Assembly (NCBI RefSeq): GCF_029227915.1
Contig: NC_079875.1
Location: 24,113,001 to 24,177,000 of the forward strand
Reading direction: 5' to 3'
Source of the DNA: Hydractinia symbiolongicarpus
Taxonomy: Eukaryota > Cnidaria > Hydrozoa > Anthoathecata > Hydractiniidae
DNA length: 64,000 nt
This document shows positions 39,660 to 50,600 of the stretch, in pieces; positions within the stretch are counted from its first letter, which is position 1; every line of letters begins with the position of its first letter. A program made the position numbers and the translations under genes. The notes under the pieces were generated by a model that was not told where the DNA came from, did no database searches, and was given only the letters and a program-made list of their open reading frames with translations.

Positions 39660-40484
39660 TCTATCTATATTACATCAGAAGGTACTAAAAACTAAAAAAA
39701 TTAAAATCTGGCATTTATTTACTTTTGATTTGATTTTCCCGAGCAAAAAGTTCCAGTTATCTGAAGAAATAAGCTTCAGCATATCCTTCTTTGGTCGTTT
39801 CAGTATATTATTTACAACTAAGCAAGCCTGAAAAATAATGAAAGTCATTAAAAAAATATTGTTTCCATCTTCTGAACGCTAATTGTCTTTGTCTTGATAA
39901 TTAAAAACAGTTTTCTGCATTTTAAATTGAGCATGTTTTCATTTTAAACTAAATTCCAGCATTGGTATTTCACAATACTGAGCATCAATGTAAATTATAT
40001 AAATTAGAAAAAGAAAAAGAAAATAACAGAAGAAAAAAGAGAAAAAAAAGAACTCATTCTTCATACCTTCTTTAAACTTCTCACATACTGTCATTCTTAA
40101 TTCTCACACTCAGCGCGAACGAGAAGTCAAATAATATACAAGAAACAATCTAGAACCCAATGCTACTGCGTGTGCTGTTTTAACCGGTCAGGTTCGAAAA
40201 AAGGGGCCTGGAGAAAAAGTGTGGATATTTATGGTTAGTGTTAGTAAATACATCAACACGCTTTGCGATTTTTTGAATTCGTTTCTCAGGCGTGAAAATA
40301 AGTTAATTTCACAAACAAACAACTTTGTAAGTTTGAAGTGTGCATTCACTGTGAAATGTTTGTACATAAAAAAATCTGCTCACTTTCGTTATTAAGTACA
40401 CAAAATTATGCCGAAAAATGTTTGTTTTTAGTTAATAATTGTGAAATATATGAAACTATGCACAGGGCAAGAAAATATATAGTA

Positions 40485-40592
40485 CTATTCGTTAGCCCAT
40501 GGAAAAATCCACGGGTTTGCTCGTCCTTTTTATACCGCATTGCGTGCGTCTCGACGCAGACGGAGAGACGTATACGGGTATTATTATATAGA
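40485..40592 (-). mobile_element. Mini-Helitron-like element, copy 2
   Basis: Reverse-strand copy: begins TCTATATAATAATACCCGTA (complement of the right end) and ends in a hairpin with one mismatch, then ATAG in place of CTAG. Confidence 0.75.
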
Positions 40593-41250
40593 TAAAACTT
40601 AACGCAATATAAGACTTTCTTATATCACTCCCATAGTGCAGTATTAAAAAACTGCAGACCAATTTGTAGAACTGACTCGACGCAGATGAGTGTGTGTCCA
40701 ATATTTCAGGGCTCGCGCAATGCTTTTAAAAGAAAGGGAGGGGGGGATCATATTTAAAAAATCCTGCAGAGTTAGAGTCAACCCAGACATCAATTGTCTC
40801 AATTTCCTTAAAGAAAGGACCTTTTTAGTTATCAACTAAGTCTCTAGGCGCTCAATAAAGCAGATTTTACAAAAAAGTCTTTGGTGAGTATATCTTTGAA
40901 AAATAAAATCATAAACTAACTGCGCGAGAACGCTATTTGCAATAATGTACAATGATATTTTACAAATCTCCTCAACAAATTCACCAAATTGATTTTCTTT
41001 TCTAGTTAGTTTTGAGGCAACAACATTTACCAAGGAAGATCCCTTTTATTCTTTTATAACAGGCGGCTATGAAAATACCTAACAGTAGCCATATTTTTAT
41101 TGTTTTATTGGTTTTCACGTTTCACGTTGCCGTTTTCGTTTATTTTTTTGTGATCAATGTTTGGCGCGGTTTTCATATGAAGGGCTTTCATAAAAGGTTC
41201 TTGACAACAAAAGGTCGCGTCCTTGTTGTGTAATAACAAGTGATACAAAA

Positions 41251-41758
41251 ATGTTTCAGTTGGTGATGGTGTTACAGTTAGTGAGGATATTGCAGGTAGT
41301 GTAGGTGATGATGTTGCAGTCAGTGATGATGTTGCAGTCAGTGATGATGTTGCAGCCGGTGATGATGTTGCAGCCAGTGATGATGTTGCAGCCAGTGATG
41401 ATGTTGCAGCCGGTGATGATGTTGCAGCCGGTGATGATGTTGGAGTCAGTGATGATGTTGAAGTTGGTGATGATGTTGCAGTCAGTGATGATGTTGGAGT
41501 CAGTGATGATGTTGGAGTCAGTGATGATGTTGCAGTCAGTGATGATATTGCAGTCAGTGATGATGTTGGAGTCAGTGATGATGTTGGAGTCAGTGATGAT
41601 GTTGGAGTCAGTGATGATGTTGAAGTCAGTGATGATGTTGGAGTCAGTGATGATTTTGGAGTCACTGATGATGTTGCAGTCAGCGATGATGTTACAGTCA
41701 GTGATGATGTGGAAATCAGTGATGATGTGGAAGTTAGTGATGATGTTACAATTGATGA
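41251..41758. repeat. 18-bp minisatellite (about 28 units)
   Basis: Tandem copies of GATGATGTTGCAGTCAGT with substitutions mainly at GCAGTC (GGAGTC, GCAGCC, GAAGTC). The unit length is a multiple of three and lacks stops, so it is open in several frames on both strands. One minus-strand frame reads (SLTPTS)n, another (NIITDS)n, and one plus-strand frame (VMMLQS)n. No start, splice chain or flanking domain supports a real gene. Confidence 0.9.
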
Positions 41759-43054
41759 TAATAATGCTGGTGGTTGCGGTTTTGCACGAGAAACAAAACG
41801 AAGACAATAAAAAAAGTTAGAAATATTTAATTAATTAATGTAATTTAATTAACTTGTTTAAACATTTTGTTTTTATCGCTTGTCATTATCTGATTGGTAT
41901 TTTCATTTGGTAAATAATTTCATAAACCCCTTCCCCTGTAACGTATTCCATTTATATTGGAGGTAATTTTGTTGTTTACTAGTACGTAAATGACCTATTC
42001 TTACGTGAAAAATTTTTTTCTCATTATCAGCACAATCTTCTTGTGCAAAGAACAGTAAAAATACAATGCAACGTGACTTAGCTGTTAAACCCGTGATTAC
42101 ATGGAGAATTTCAGCACAAGCTCAAATTTTCCATGTGAGAAAAGACTCTGGGCTGTGCTAAAAAAATATTTTGTGATTACTTGGAGATTAGAGGGTCAAA
42201 GAATTTTCAATTCTGCCGAAAATCCCCATGTTAAACTTAAGTTATGAAAATTTAGTAAAAATTTTGCAACTTCGAGATTTTATGACCTATGCCAGATGTA
42301 CGAGGGAGTTTTTATAAAAGCTCTTTTTAAACACGCAGTTAAAATTATTTTCCAGTTTTAGAGAATCTACTGTCTATTTAAAATGCAAAGGTGTTGGCCA
42401 ACTCAAGCCATGAACTTAAAATTTAAATGATTCAATTTTTATAATTTAATTCTAAGGTTTAAAATATGTTTTTTTTTAAAAAAAAAACAACCTTGCTGAG
42501 CACTGCTTTAATATAACACCTCAATAATTATAAAGTTATTAAAAGAAGCAAGAAAAACAAGTAAAGATAAGCGAGGAGAAGGGAAATTCTTACTATGCTT
42601 ATAAATAAATAATTTCGAATGGAAAACCACAACATATATTTTCTATTGTCAATTTTTACCAATATGTTTTATAAAATTAATTATACGCTAACGAGGACGT
42701 TAGGGAAGATCGCAGATGAAGACATCACAAGTGCAACGAGCTACGAACAGGAATTTTACCTGAGCTGAAACAATAGGTTAATAGTGGAAGATTTTTTATT
42801 TTGTGTTTATCACAGTATTTTAAAGTATGGCACGAAATGTAAGTATTAAAGTTAATTTTCCGCCAAACTTAATTTTTCCACGACAGTATTTTTCCTTCCT
42901 TTCTATATTTGTGCTACTTTTCTTCATTTGTCACTCAGCAATATTTTTCTCGCTTTTCCCTTCTCAATATATTCCTCTGTCATTATTCACTCATTTAAAA
43001 ATTGCCACAGATCTGAGTTGGAGTTGGTTGCTCTCAATTGATATGCTTAGTTGT

Positions 43055-43317
43055 GTCGCGTGGTCTTGTGGTTATGGAGTTCGGTTCGCAATCACAAGGT
43101 CCACGGTTCGGTCCACAGCGCGGGCATGTTTAGCAAGTGTCTTTACAACAGCTACGGTCAACCCATGCCATGTGAGGAAAATTGGGTAGGCAGTACCGGT
43201 ACATACCTAATGTATATATTTAAAACACAGGACCCCCGTTAAAAATAATAACAGTGTTTCCAACCCTGAAGTGGCTACATCCTGTATAAATATTCAGAAC
43301 AATAATAATAATAATAA
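43055..43317 (+). mobile_element. tRNA-derived SINE (copy B)
   Basis: The head has an A-box-like TGGTCTTGTGGTTATGGA and a B-box-like GGTTCGGTCC, and the tail is (AAT)n at 43301-43316. The body contains GTCAACCCATGCCATGTGAG followed by a Gly/Ala-type AAAATTGGGTAG. The SINE at 57927-58262 carries nearly the same core. Confidence 0.7.
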
Positions 43318-43417
43318 CTCGTGCCCACGGATTTTTTGCCTTTCTGATATAAAAATATCACAAAGACAAAGATTAATCATTAGGGACGAGAGTGGTAATG
43401 ACACTAATGTGTAATGA

Positions 43418-43542
43418 CTAATCGGTAACCCGTGCATAAATCCACGGGTTCGCCCATCCTTTTTATAACGCATTTTGTATGTCACGTTAACGCGGTACCA
43501 TTTTGAAAAGAAACAGATAGACGACAGCGAATATTATCAAGA
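43418..43542 (-). mobile_element. Mini-Helitron-like element, copy 3 (diverged)
   Basis: Reverse-strand copy with hairpin arms CCCGTGCA and TCCACGGG, then CGCCCATCC and an AT-rich 5' end finishing at TATTATCAAGA. It abuts copy 4 directly. Confidence 0.6.
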
Positions 43543-43723
43543 CTAGTCGTTGCCCGTGGAAAAATCCACGGGTTCGCCCGTCCTTTATATTTACCCGTCG
43601 CAACAAAGTGAATAAAAATATATCGCATTTGATATTCGTGTTTCCGTAACATCATTTTCTAACTCAGCGGTGGGTCCGCGCAGAGACAGACAGACAGACG
43701 GAATACGACTATTATTATAGAGA
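43543..43723 (-). mobile_element. Mini-Helitron-like element, copy 4 (long variant)
   Basis: CTAG at 43543, a perfect hairpin, CGCCCGTCC, then a 70-base body with AAAAATATATCGCATTTGAT, ending in ACTATTATTATAGAGA. About 180 bp. Confidence 0.75.
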
Positions 43724-43899
43724 AGTCGTTAGCCCGTGGTGAAAAATCCACGGGGTCGCCCGTCCTTTATCTTACCCGCCGCAACAAAGTGGATAAAAAT
43801 ATATCGCATTGATATTCGTGTTTCCGTAACATGATTTTTCAACTCAGCGGGGGGTACGCGCAGAGACAGACAGAAGAAATACGGCTATTATTATAGAGA
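43724..43899 (-). mobile_element. Mini-Helitron-like element, copy 5 (long variant, tandem)
   Basis: Head-to-tail with copy 4 and same body (AAAAATATATCGCATTGAT). The 3' terminus is clipped to AG and the hairpin loop is slightly altered. Ends TATTATAGAGA, followed by T. Confidence 0.7.
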
Positions 43900-44694
43900 T
43901 GTATACAACTATGTATTATCACTAGTCTCGCAGAATGTTGAAAAAAAATAAGGCGTTTACGACATTTTTAATTTATTGCACAAATTTTCGGTGGCATCCG
44001 CACCCATGATCACGTACACAGGTTTTTTTATAAAATTACAAATGAATTTATATAAAATACCAAATCATGAACAATACAATTTCATGCTAAAATAGTTCGA
44101 AAGGCTCTATTGAGAGGAGGTTTATGTCGGTTAATGAGTTATGCAGTGATAGTAATGATTTTAAGTCAACCTTAAAGGAGAGCCTACTTATTAACCGAGA
44201 TAACATGAGCTGTTTTTCTCTTAGGAATTTTCTTTTACCTATTTCTTTAGGGTGAGAATTTGCACAAAACTACTCCGTTGACAAAATCTCTACGCATCAA
44301 ACACCTCTTTGTGGCGCTTACTTTTGTAAGGTGTACGCCAGAAAGATGTTTTTTGTAATTAACAGTTAAAAGATTAAACCTGGACAACCTAATGGGCAAT
44401 CTACAAAACAGTTCTTTTTTTTAAAACAATGTATTATTATATTTAAGCTATTTTTTTAATAATATAAGTACAAAAATGTGCACGCTGAGCATACACGCTT
44501 ACCAACTTTTTAGCAACTTTGAAAATTTTGCCCTTAGCAGCGTTGAAATAAAAATACCTTAATTCTACATATCTACATGTGAATACCAGCGTCAGTTTCA
44601 ACCGCGATTGACATGTACTATTGTGGCTGCATAGACTGCTATGCTGAAGCAATCACATTAAATTTATCTGTAACATTCGGCATATTTCTTTTAG
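43900..44694. other. Upstream of the TSR-mucin gene
   Basis: Probably intron or promoter of the following gene, because the first supported exon begins right after the acceptor TTTCTTTTAG at 44694. No further feature was recognised. Confidence 0.4.
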
Positions 44695-47600
44695 GTGCAA
44701 TCTACTATCTTTGGATTAACGTTGATTGTTCTTTTGTTTGCCACAACAAGTAAACAAAAACAACTTCAAACAACCCCGAAAGGTAATAAAGATACTACAA
44801 ACCGACAAAATACTTCGCATAATACAAGAAACCCTGTAACAAGGCAGCAATCTCGCTCAGAAAACGCTTCACAAATGTTTTACTCTCAACTATCAACACA
44901 ACCTCAAGATCACTCAACAGTTGGAACTGGATTGTTGACCAGCCAATCTTATGACGAGCAGATGGAGACAATACTTATTCAATCAACATTTGAACAAGAG
45001 ACCCTACAGAGAGATCTTACAAGTCTCCCATCAACGGAAATTACAGAAACTGAATCAACTCCTACTATTTCAACGTTATCACTTGTTGTAGATACAGACT
45101 TTAGCAGTGCATCCTTGCCCATGTTCAAAGAGATATCTCCTTTTAGCTCAATAAAATCTACAACATCTATAATGCAGTATGGTTCACAACCAACGTCTTT
45201 GTCGTCTTGTATTGAGGAGAATTACACAAATAGTATATTAACATTATCAGCAAAAGGCTCAGCTCATTATTCGATAGTTACTGGATATCACTCAGATAGC
45301 GCTGTCAGCTCCAGGACGGGATTTCTTGCAAGTAAAACAAAGGATAGTTCACTTATTTCAGAAAAGTCTCTTGATTACAAGAGCAGTGGAAGAGCGACTC
45401 CTTCATTAACCAGACTTCCGGTGAAAACATCGTCCATGTTAGTTCAAAACACAAAATCAACCGTAACTTTATCTACTATGGAGGAACAACCGATGATCGC
45501 AGACACTGCGCAGAAAAATTATCCTTCTTTAGTGCAAACACTACAATACATGTTTTCTCAAAATATGATAGACGTTGAGACGTCGTCAAGTCGGTATAAA
45601 AACAACGTCGCAACAAAATCATTTACATCATATGATGACGCGACATTTTCAACACAGAAAGTACTTTTTTCTCAAAATAAGATAGACGCTGAGACGTCAT
45701 CAAGTCGGTACGAAAACAACGTCGCAACAGAATCAGTCACATCATATGATGACGCGACATTGTCAACACAGAAAGTACTTTTCTCTCAAAATAAGATAGA
45801 CGCTGAGACGTCGTCAAGTCGGTATGAAAACAACGTCGCAACAAAATCATTTACATCATATGATGAGGCGACATTTTCAACACAGAAAGTACTGTTCTCT
45901 CAAAATATGATAGACGTTGAGATGTCATCAAGTCGGAACGAAAACAACGTCGCAACAGAATCAGTCACATCATATGATGACGCGACATTGTCAACACAGA
46001 AAGTACTGTTCTCTCAAAATATGATAGAAGTTGAGACGTCAATAAGTCGGTATGGAAGCAATGTCGCAACAAAATCAGTGACATCATATGATGATGCGAC
46101 ATTGTCAACACAGAAAGTACTGTTATCTCAAAATATGATAGACGTTGAGACGTCGTCAAGCCAGTATGGAAGCAATGTCGCAACAAAATCAGTGACATCA
46201 TGTGATGACGCGACATTGTCAACACAGAAAGTACTGTTCTCTCAAAATATGATAGACGTTGAGACGTCGTCAAGTCAGTATGGAAGCAATGTCGCAACAA
46301 AATCAGTCACATCATATGATGACGCGACATTGTCAACACAGAAAGTACTGTTCTCTCAAATTATGATAGACGTTTTGACGTCGTCAAGTCAGTATGGAAA
46401 CAACGTCGCAACTAAATCATTCACATCATATAATGACGCGACATTGTCAACACAGAAAGTACTGTTCTCTCAAAATATGATAGACGTTAAGTCGTCGTCA
46501 AGTTGGTATGGAAACAACGTCGCAACAAAATCATTCACATCATATAATGACGCGACATTGTCAACACAGAAAGTACTGTTATCTCAAAATATGATAGACG
46601 TTGAGACGTCGTCAAGCCAGTATGGAAGCAATGTCGCAACAAAATCAGTGACATTATGTGATGACGCGACATTGTCAACACAGAAAGTACTGTTCTCTCA
46701 AAATATGATAGACGTTGAGACGTCTTCAAGTAAGTATGGAAGCAATGTCGCAACAAAATCAGTCACATCATATGATGACGCGACATTGTCAACACAGAAA
46801 GTACTGTTCTCTCAAATTATGATAGACGTTTTGACGTCGTCAAGTCAGTATGGAAACAACGTCGCAACAAAATCATTCACATCATATAATGACGCGACAT
46901 TGTCAACACAGAAAGTACTGTTCTCTCAAAATATGATAGACGTTAAGTCGTCGTCAAGTTGGTATGGAAACAACGTCGCAACAAAATCATTCACATCATA
47001 TAATGACGCGACATCGTCAACACAGAAAGTACTGTTCTCTCAAAATATGATAGACGTTAAGTCGTCGTCAAGTTGGTATGGAAACAACGTCGCAGCAGAA
47101 ACACAACATAATGATGCGAATTTTTTAACTACTTCGAAATCAGGGCCTGAAGCATACAGCGATGACTCTGTTGCTCCAGAGTTCAAAATAACAGCCATAT
47201 CGCACTTGGAGATTAACCCGAGCGATATTTCACGTTCACCAGTCGGTAAGCATTTTTTATACACTACGATTTGGTATGTATTAAAAGGGAAGCAAAGTTG
47301 TCGATTGTGTTATCTGCATTTGAACTGCCACAAAAGTATGAACGATGAAGTCAAAGACGTCTTAAAATTGGCCTCTGACTGACTTTCCATAATTTTCAAC
47401 GCCATCATAAGTGAATATTCTTTAACTCTGAGAAACACGATCTATTTAAACTTTCAGTCATGATCTGAAGGTAAACACGATTAAATGTTTCTTCTCTACA
47501 TGTGTTTTGTTTGAACGTACAAATCATACAGAGAATAACCGCTGCTATATATATGTTCATCGCAACATTGTTAAAAATAGAAAGAAAAAAATGTCGGTGG

Positions 47601-50600
47601 GAATAAAACCATGGCTTTGTTAAATTTTCATTAGAAACTCGTCTTCTCTATTTTTATTTTAACAAATTCAGTAGGTAATAGAATTACAATTAAGGACGGT
47701 TTCTGACTCTTCCAACGGAACTATTAAATACTAGTCGTTAGCCCGTGGAAAAATCCACGGGTGCGCCCGTCGCAGCTAAGGTACCATTTTGCGTGACAGA
47801 CAGACAGACGTATACGGGTAATTTAATATAGATATAATTCCAAGATCTGCATACATATATATTTGTTGACTAAAAACAATTAAATATCTCAAATTATACA
47901 CTAAAAAATAAATGATAGTGCATAAAAAATTAAACACTTCTAACTTTCAAGAGGCCCAAATTACATTATTTTACTCTTTTTATTTTAGTCTGGAGAACTC
48001 CTTCATTACAAAGTATTCCTGTTAAAACTCCGTCAATGTCAACACGAAACACGGAATCAATCGCACCGTTATCTGCTATGGAAGAACATTCGATGATCAC
48101 AGGAAGGAGCAGAGACGTTATGGAAGGTGTAATTTTTATGGACTCAATTAGGCATTTCGGGCGAACGTCAAGAAACTTCAATGAACAAACATCTTCAAGT
48201 GAGCAGTCCATGCAAAAGAAATGTACTTCACTACAAGTGCAAGAAAGGTTGTCTTCTCAGATAACAACACCATTTCGGACACCATCAAGTCAATATAAGA
48301 GCAACTTTCCAATAACAACACCAAACGCAGCATCTGAAAATGTTTTGTCATCATTGTCCACAAGATATACCGGCAGTTCGTCAGTGTCACCCAAAGTTTA
48401 TGCAATTAATACAGAGACTTTGGCAACTGTAATGGAAATTATTACAAGTCCTGCGGAAGGCTCACGTTCTGTTGACAGTAGATATCTATCTACACCACTT
48501 CTTAGTGCAGAAGACGAAATTTCTTTTAAATTCGCGCTGAAATCTTCAGAGATGGGTGCGGAACATATCATTCCGCCGTCTGAATTAAAACGACAGTCAA
48601 TAACTGTTTCTAAAATTAAACCAACCACACCTTTGCATTGGTCTTTCCAAGCTACTTCATCGGAAAGGCATTTGTCGTCTTCATCCGTTGTACATAGTAT
48701 AACTCCAACAGAATCATTTGTAATGAATATGTCGACTGTCCAGGGTAGGTCTTATCTTGTCCAATATGGGTTAAACTTTAGCAAGGGTGAAATTTGAGTT
48801 ATGACACGCATAACTACATAATATATATTTTTCTCATCCTGTTAAATAAGTCCTGAGATTCCAGGTTCTAGTTTTAAGTTTTAAGGAACAGCATTTGTTT
48901 TACAATATTTGTTTTTTTTCAACAAAAATTATGAATTACTGCCTTAGTGTTTATAACAATACCAGTATTTTGTCCGCCTGTCCACGCGAAAAAGTCGCGC
49001 TATGGACAGACACAATAGCCAATGCGATATATATATAAATATTTATTGATTTTGTTGCAACAGGAAAATTCGTTAATTTTCTACGGACTTACGACTCGTT
49101 GCTTTATCACCCCCTTTCCCTTAAGAGTAATTTTATTACTTCATGTTAACAGGCGAACAAGGAACCACAGAATAAAAATATGGGAAATATGTTTGCGATT
49201 TCTATAAATTTTTCCACCGGTTAATGACTCGTATCCACATACTACTATCGTAATTATTATTAAATACCTTTTTTAGCTTCTCCTGATGTGTTACATGGTA
49301 CCTACGATGAGTGGACTCCGTGGTCCGACTGTTCTAGAAAATGTGCAAGAGGATCAATGAATCGGCAGAGAAATTGCGTATTTACCCAACAAACTTCAAA
49401 TAGTTCAAATGATGTATGTTCAATAGGAGAATTCGTGAAGAAAGAATGCGTGGGAGTTTGTCATGGTACCGGATTTTATTTGGCTGATCCTGGAATGTCC
49501 TGCAGAAGCTTCTGTGAACATAAAAGTTAGTTCTTAGTCTTTCTGGAGTTATCTTTTTGTTTATGGGTTGTTTTTTTTTGTAAAATAAGGGGAGATAACT
49601 ATAAAAATAAAATAATATTTTTTATACAAATAACCCCCTCCCACCATTGTGATCTTTATTGACGTCAATACCTGTCCATCGCGGTAAATCTAGCATTCTT
49701 GTTTTCGAATTCCCATTGTAGTTGCACCAATAAAGACAGTAAGGCGCATAGGAAGCATTCTTGGGGAGGGGAGGGGTTGAATAATATAGTGTGCAACCTA
49801 AGGGTTACTATAGTTGGTCAGAGGTCAGAAAAAGGTCAGAAAAATCTGCTGCACACTACATAAAACCAACTGATAAGTAAAAAAACAAAAAATGCTTGAA
49901 TCATCTCGATGAAAATTATATATTAAAAAGTTCATTGCTAGTTAAAGAAGAGTAACTTTTTTGTGCAACTTCAAAAGTTATTTGGAAAGGGGTGCAACTG
50001 CCCCCTCCACCCTCTTACTTCCTTACGGTTGCTGCGGACCTAAAGCTACGAAAACAGATAGTATTGTGATAATCAAAAAAAAGTTTGTTCTCGGTTGGAA
50101 TATGTAGCTAAGTGCAAGATTAATGAAATATAAATACAGGTTGGAATATGTAGTAAAATTCTTAATTGTTTTTAGCTCTCTTGTGCTCATATGATCTTGA
50201 AGTGGCAAATGGAAATATTGCTTTTCGAAAGGTACTTTTGGACTACACACTAGATGATGTCGACATGTACTGGTTTCACGAGTATGCACCGTATTGCGTG
50301 AATGGATTATGTTCCGAATTTCTTAGTATTCCCGAAATTATCAGTTGCGAATCAAAGCCACCTTTAAAAGCACAAAGATTATGTCGTTGTGTAACTGAAG
50401 GTAATGGTTGCATTTATTGACGAACAACGTGTGTGCACTACAACAGTATTTTTCTGTTGTAAATTAATTCTATAAACACCACAATTTTTGTGATTTTTTA
50501 TAGCTGACTTTGGTTATGGACCGTGGTCTTCTTGGAGTCAATGTTCCAGTACCTGCATGGGTTACAAAAAAAGGTATCGAACGTGTTATGATTTTTGTAC

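Noticed and set aside
41105-41665. Mucin gene (SLTPTS repeats)
   Set aside because: The 18-bp unit is open in several frames, and no start, signal peptide or downstream domain supports this one.
42827-43189. 120-codon plus-strand frame
   Set aside because: Its second half is the head of a SINE; the first half has no recognisable domain.
45965-46756. Minus-strand frames with MLRHCFHTDL repeats
   Set aside because: Antisense shadow of the 114-bp coding repeat.
47246-47382. End of the protein at the TGA at 47382
   Set aside because: The donor G|GTAAGC at 47245 joins in frame to homologous Ser/Thr-rich sequence at 47989; the open tail is read-through into the intron.
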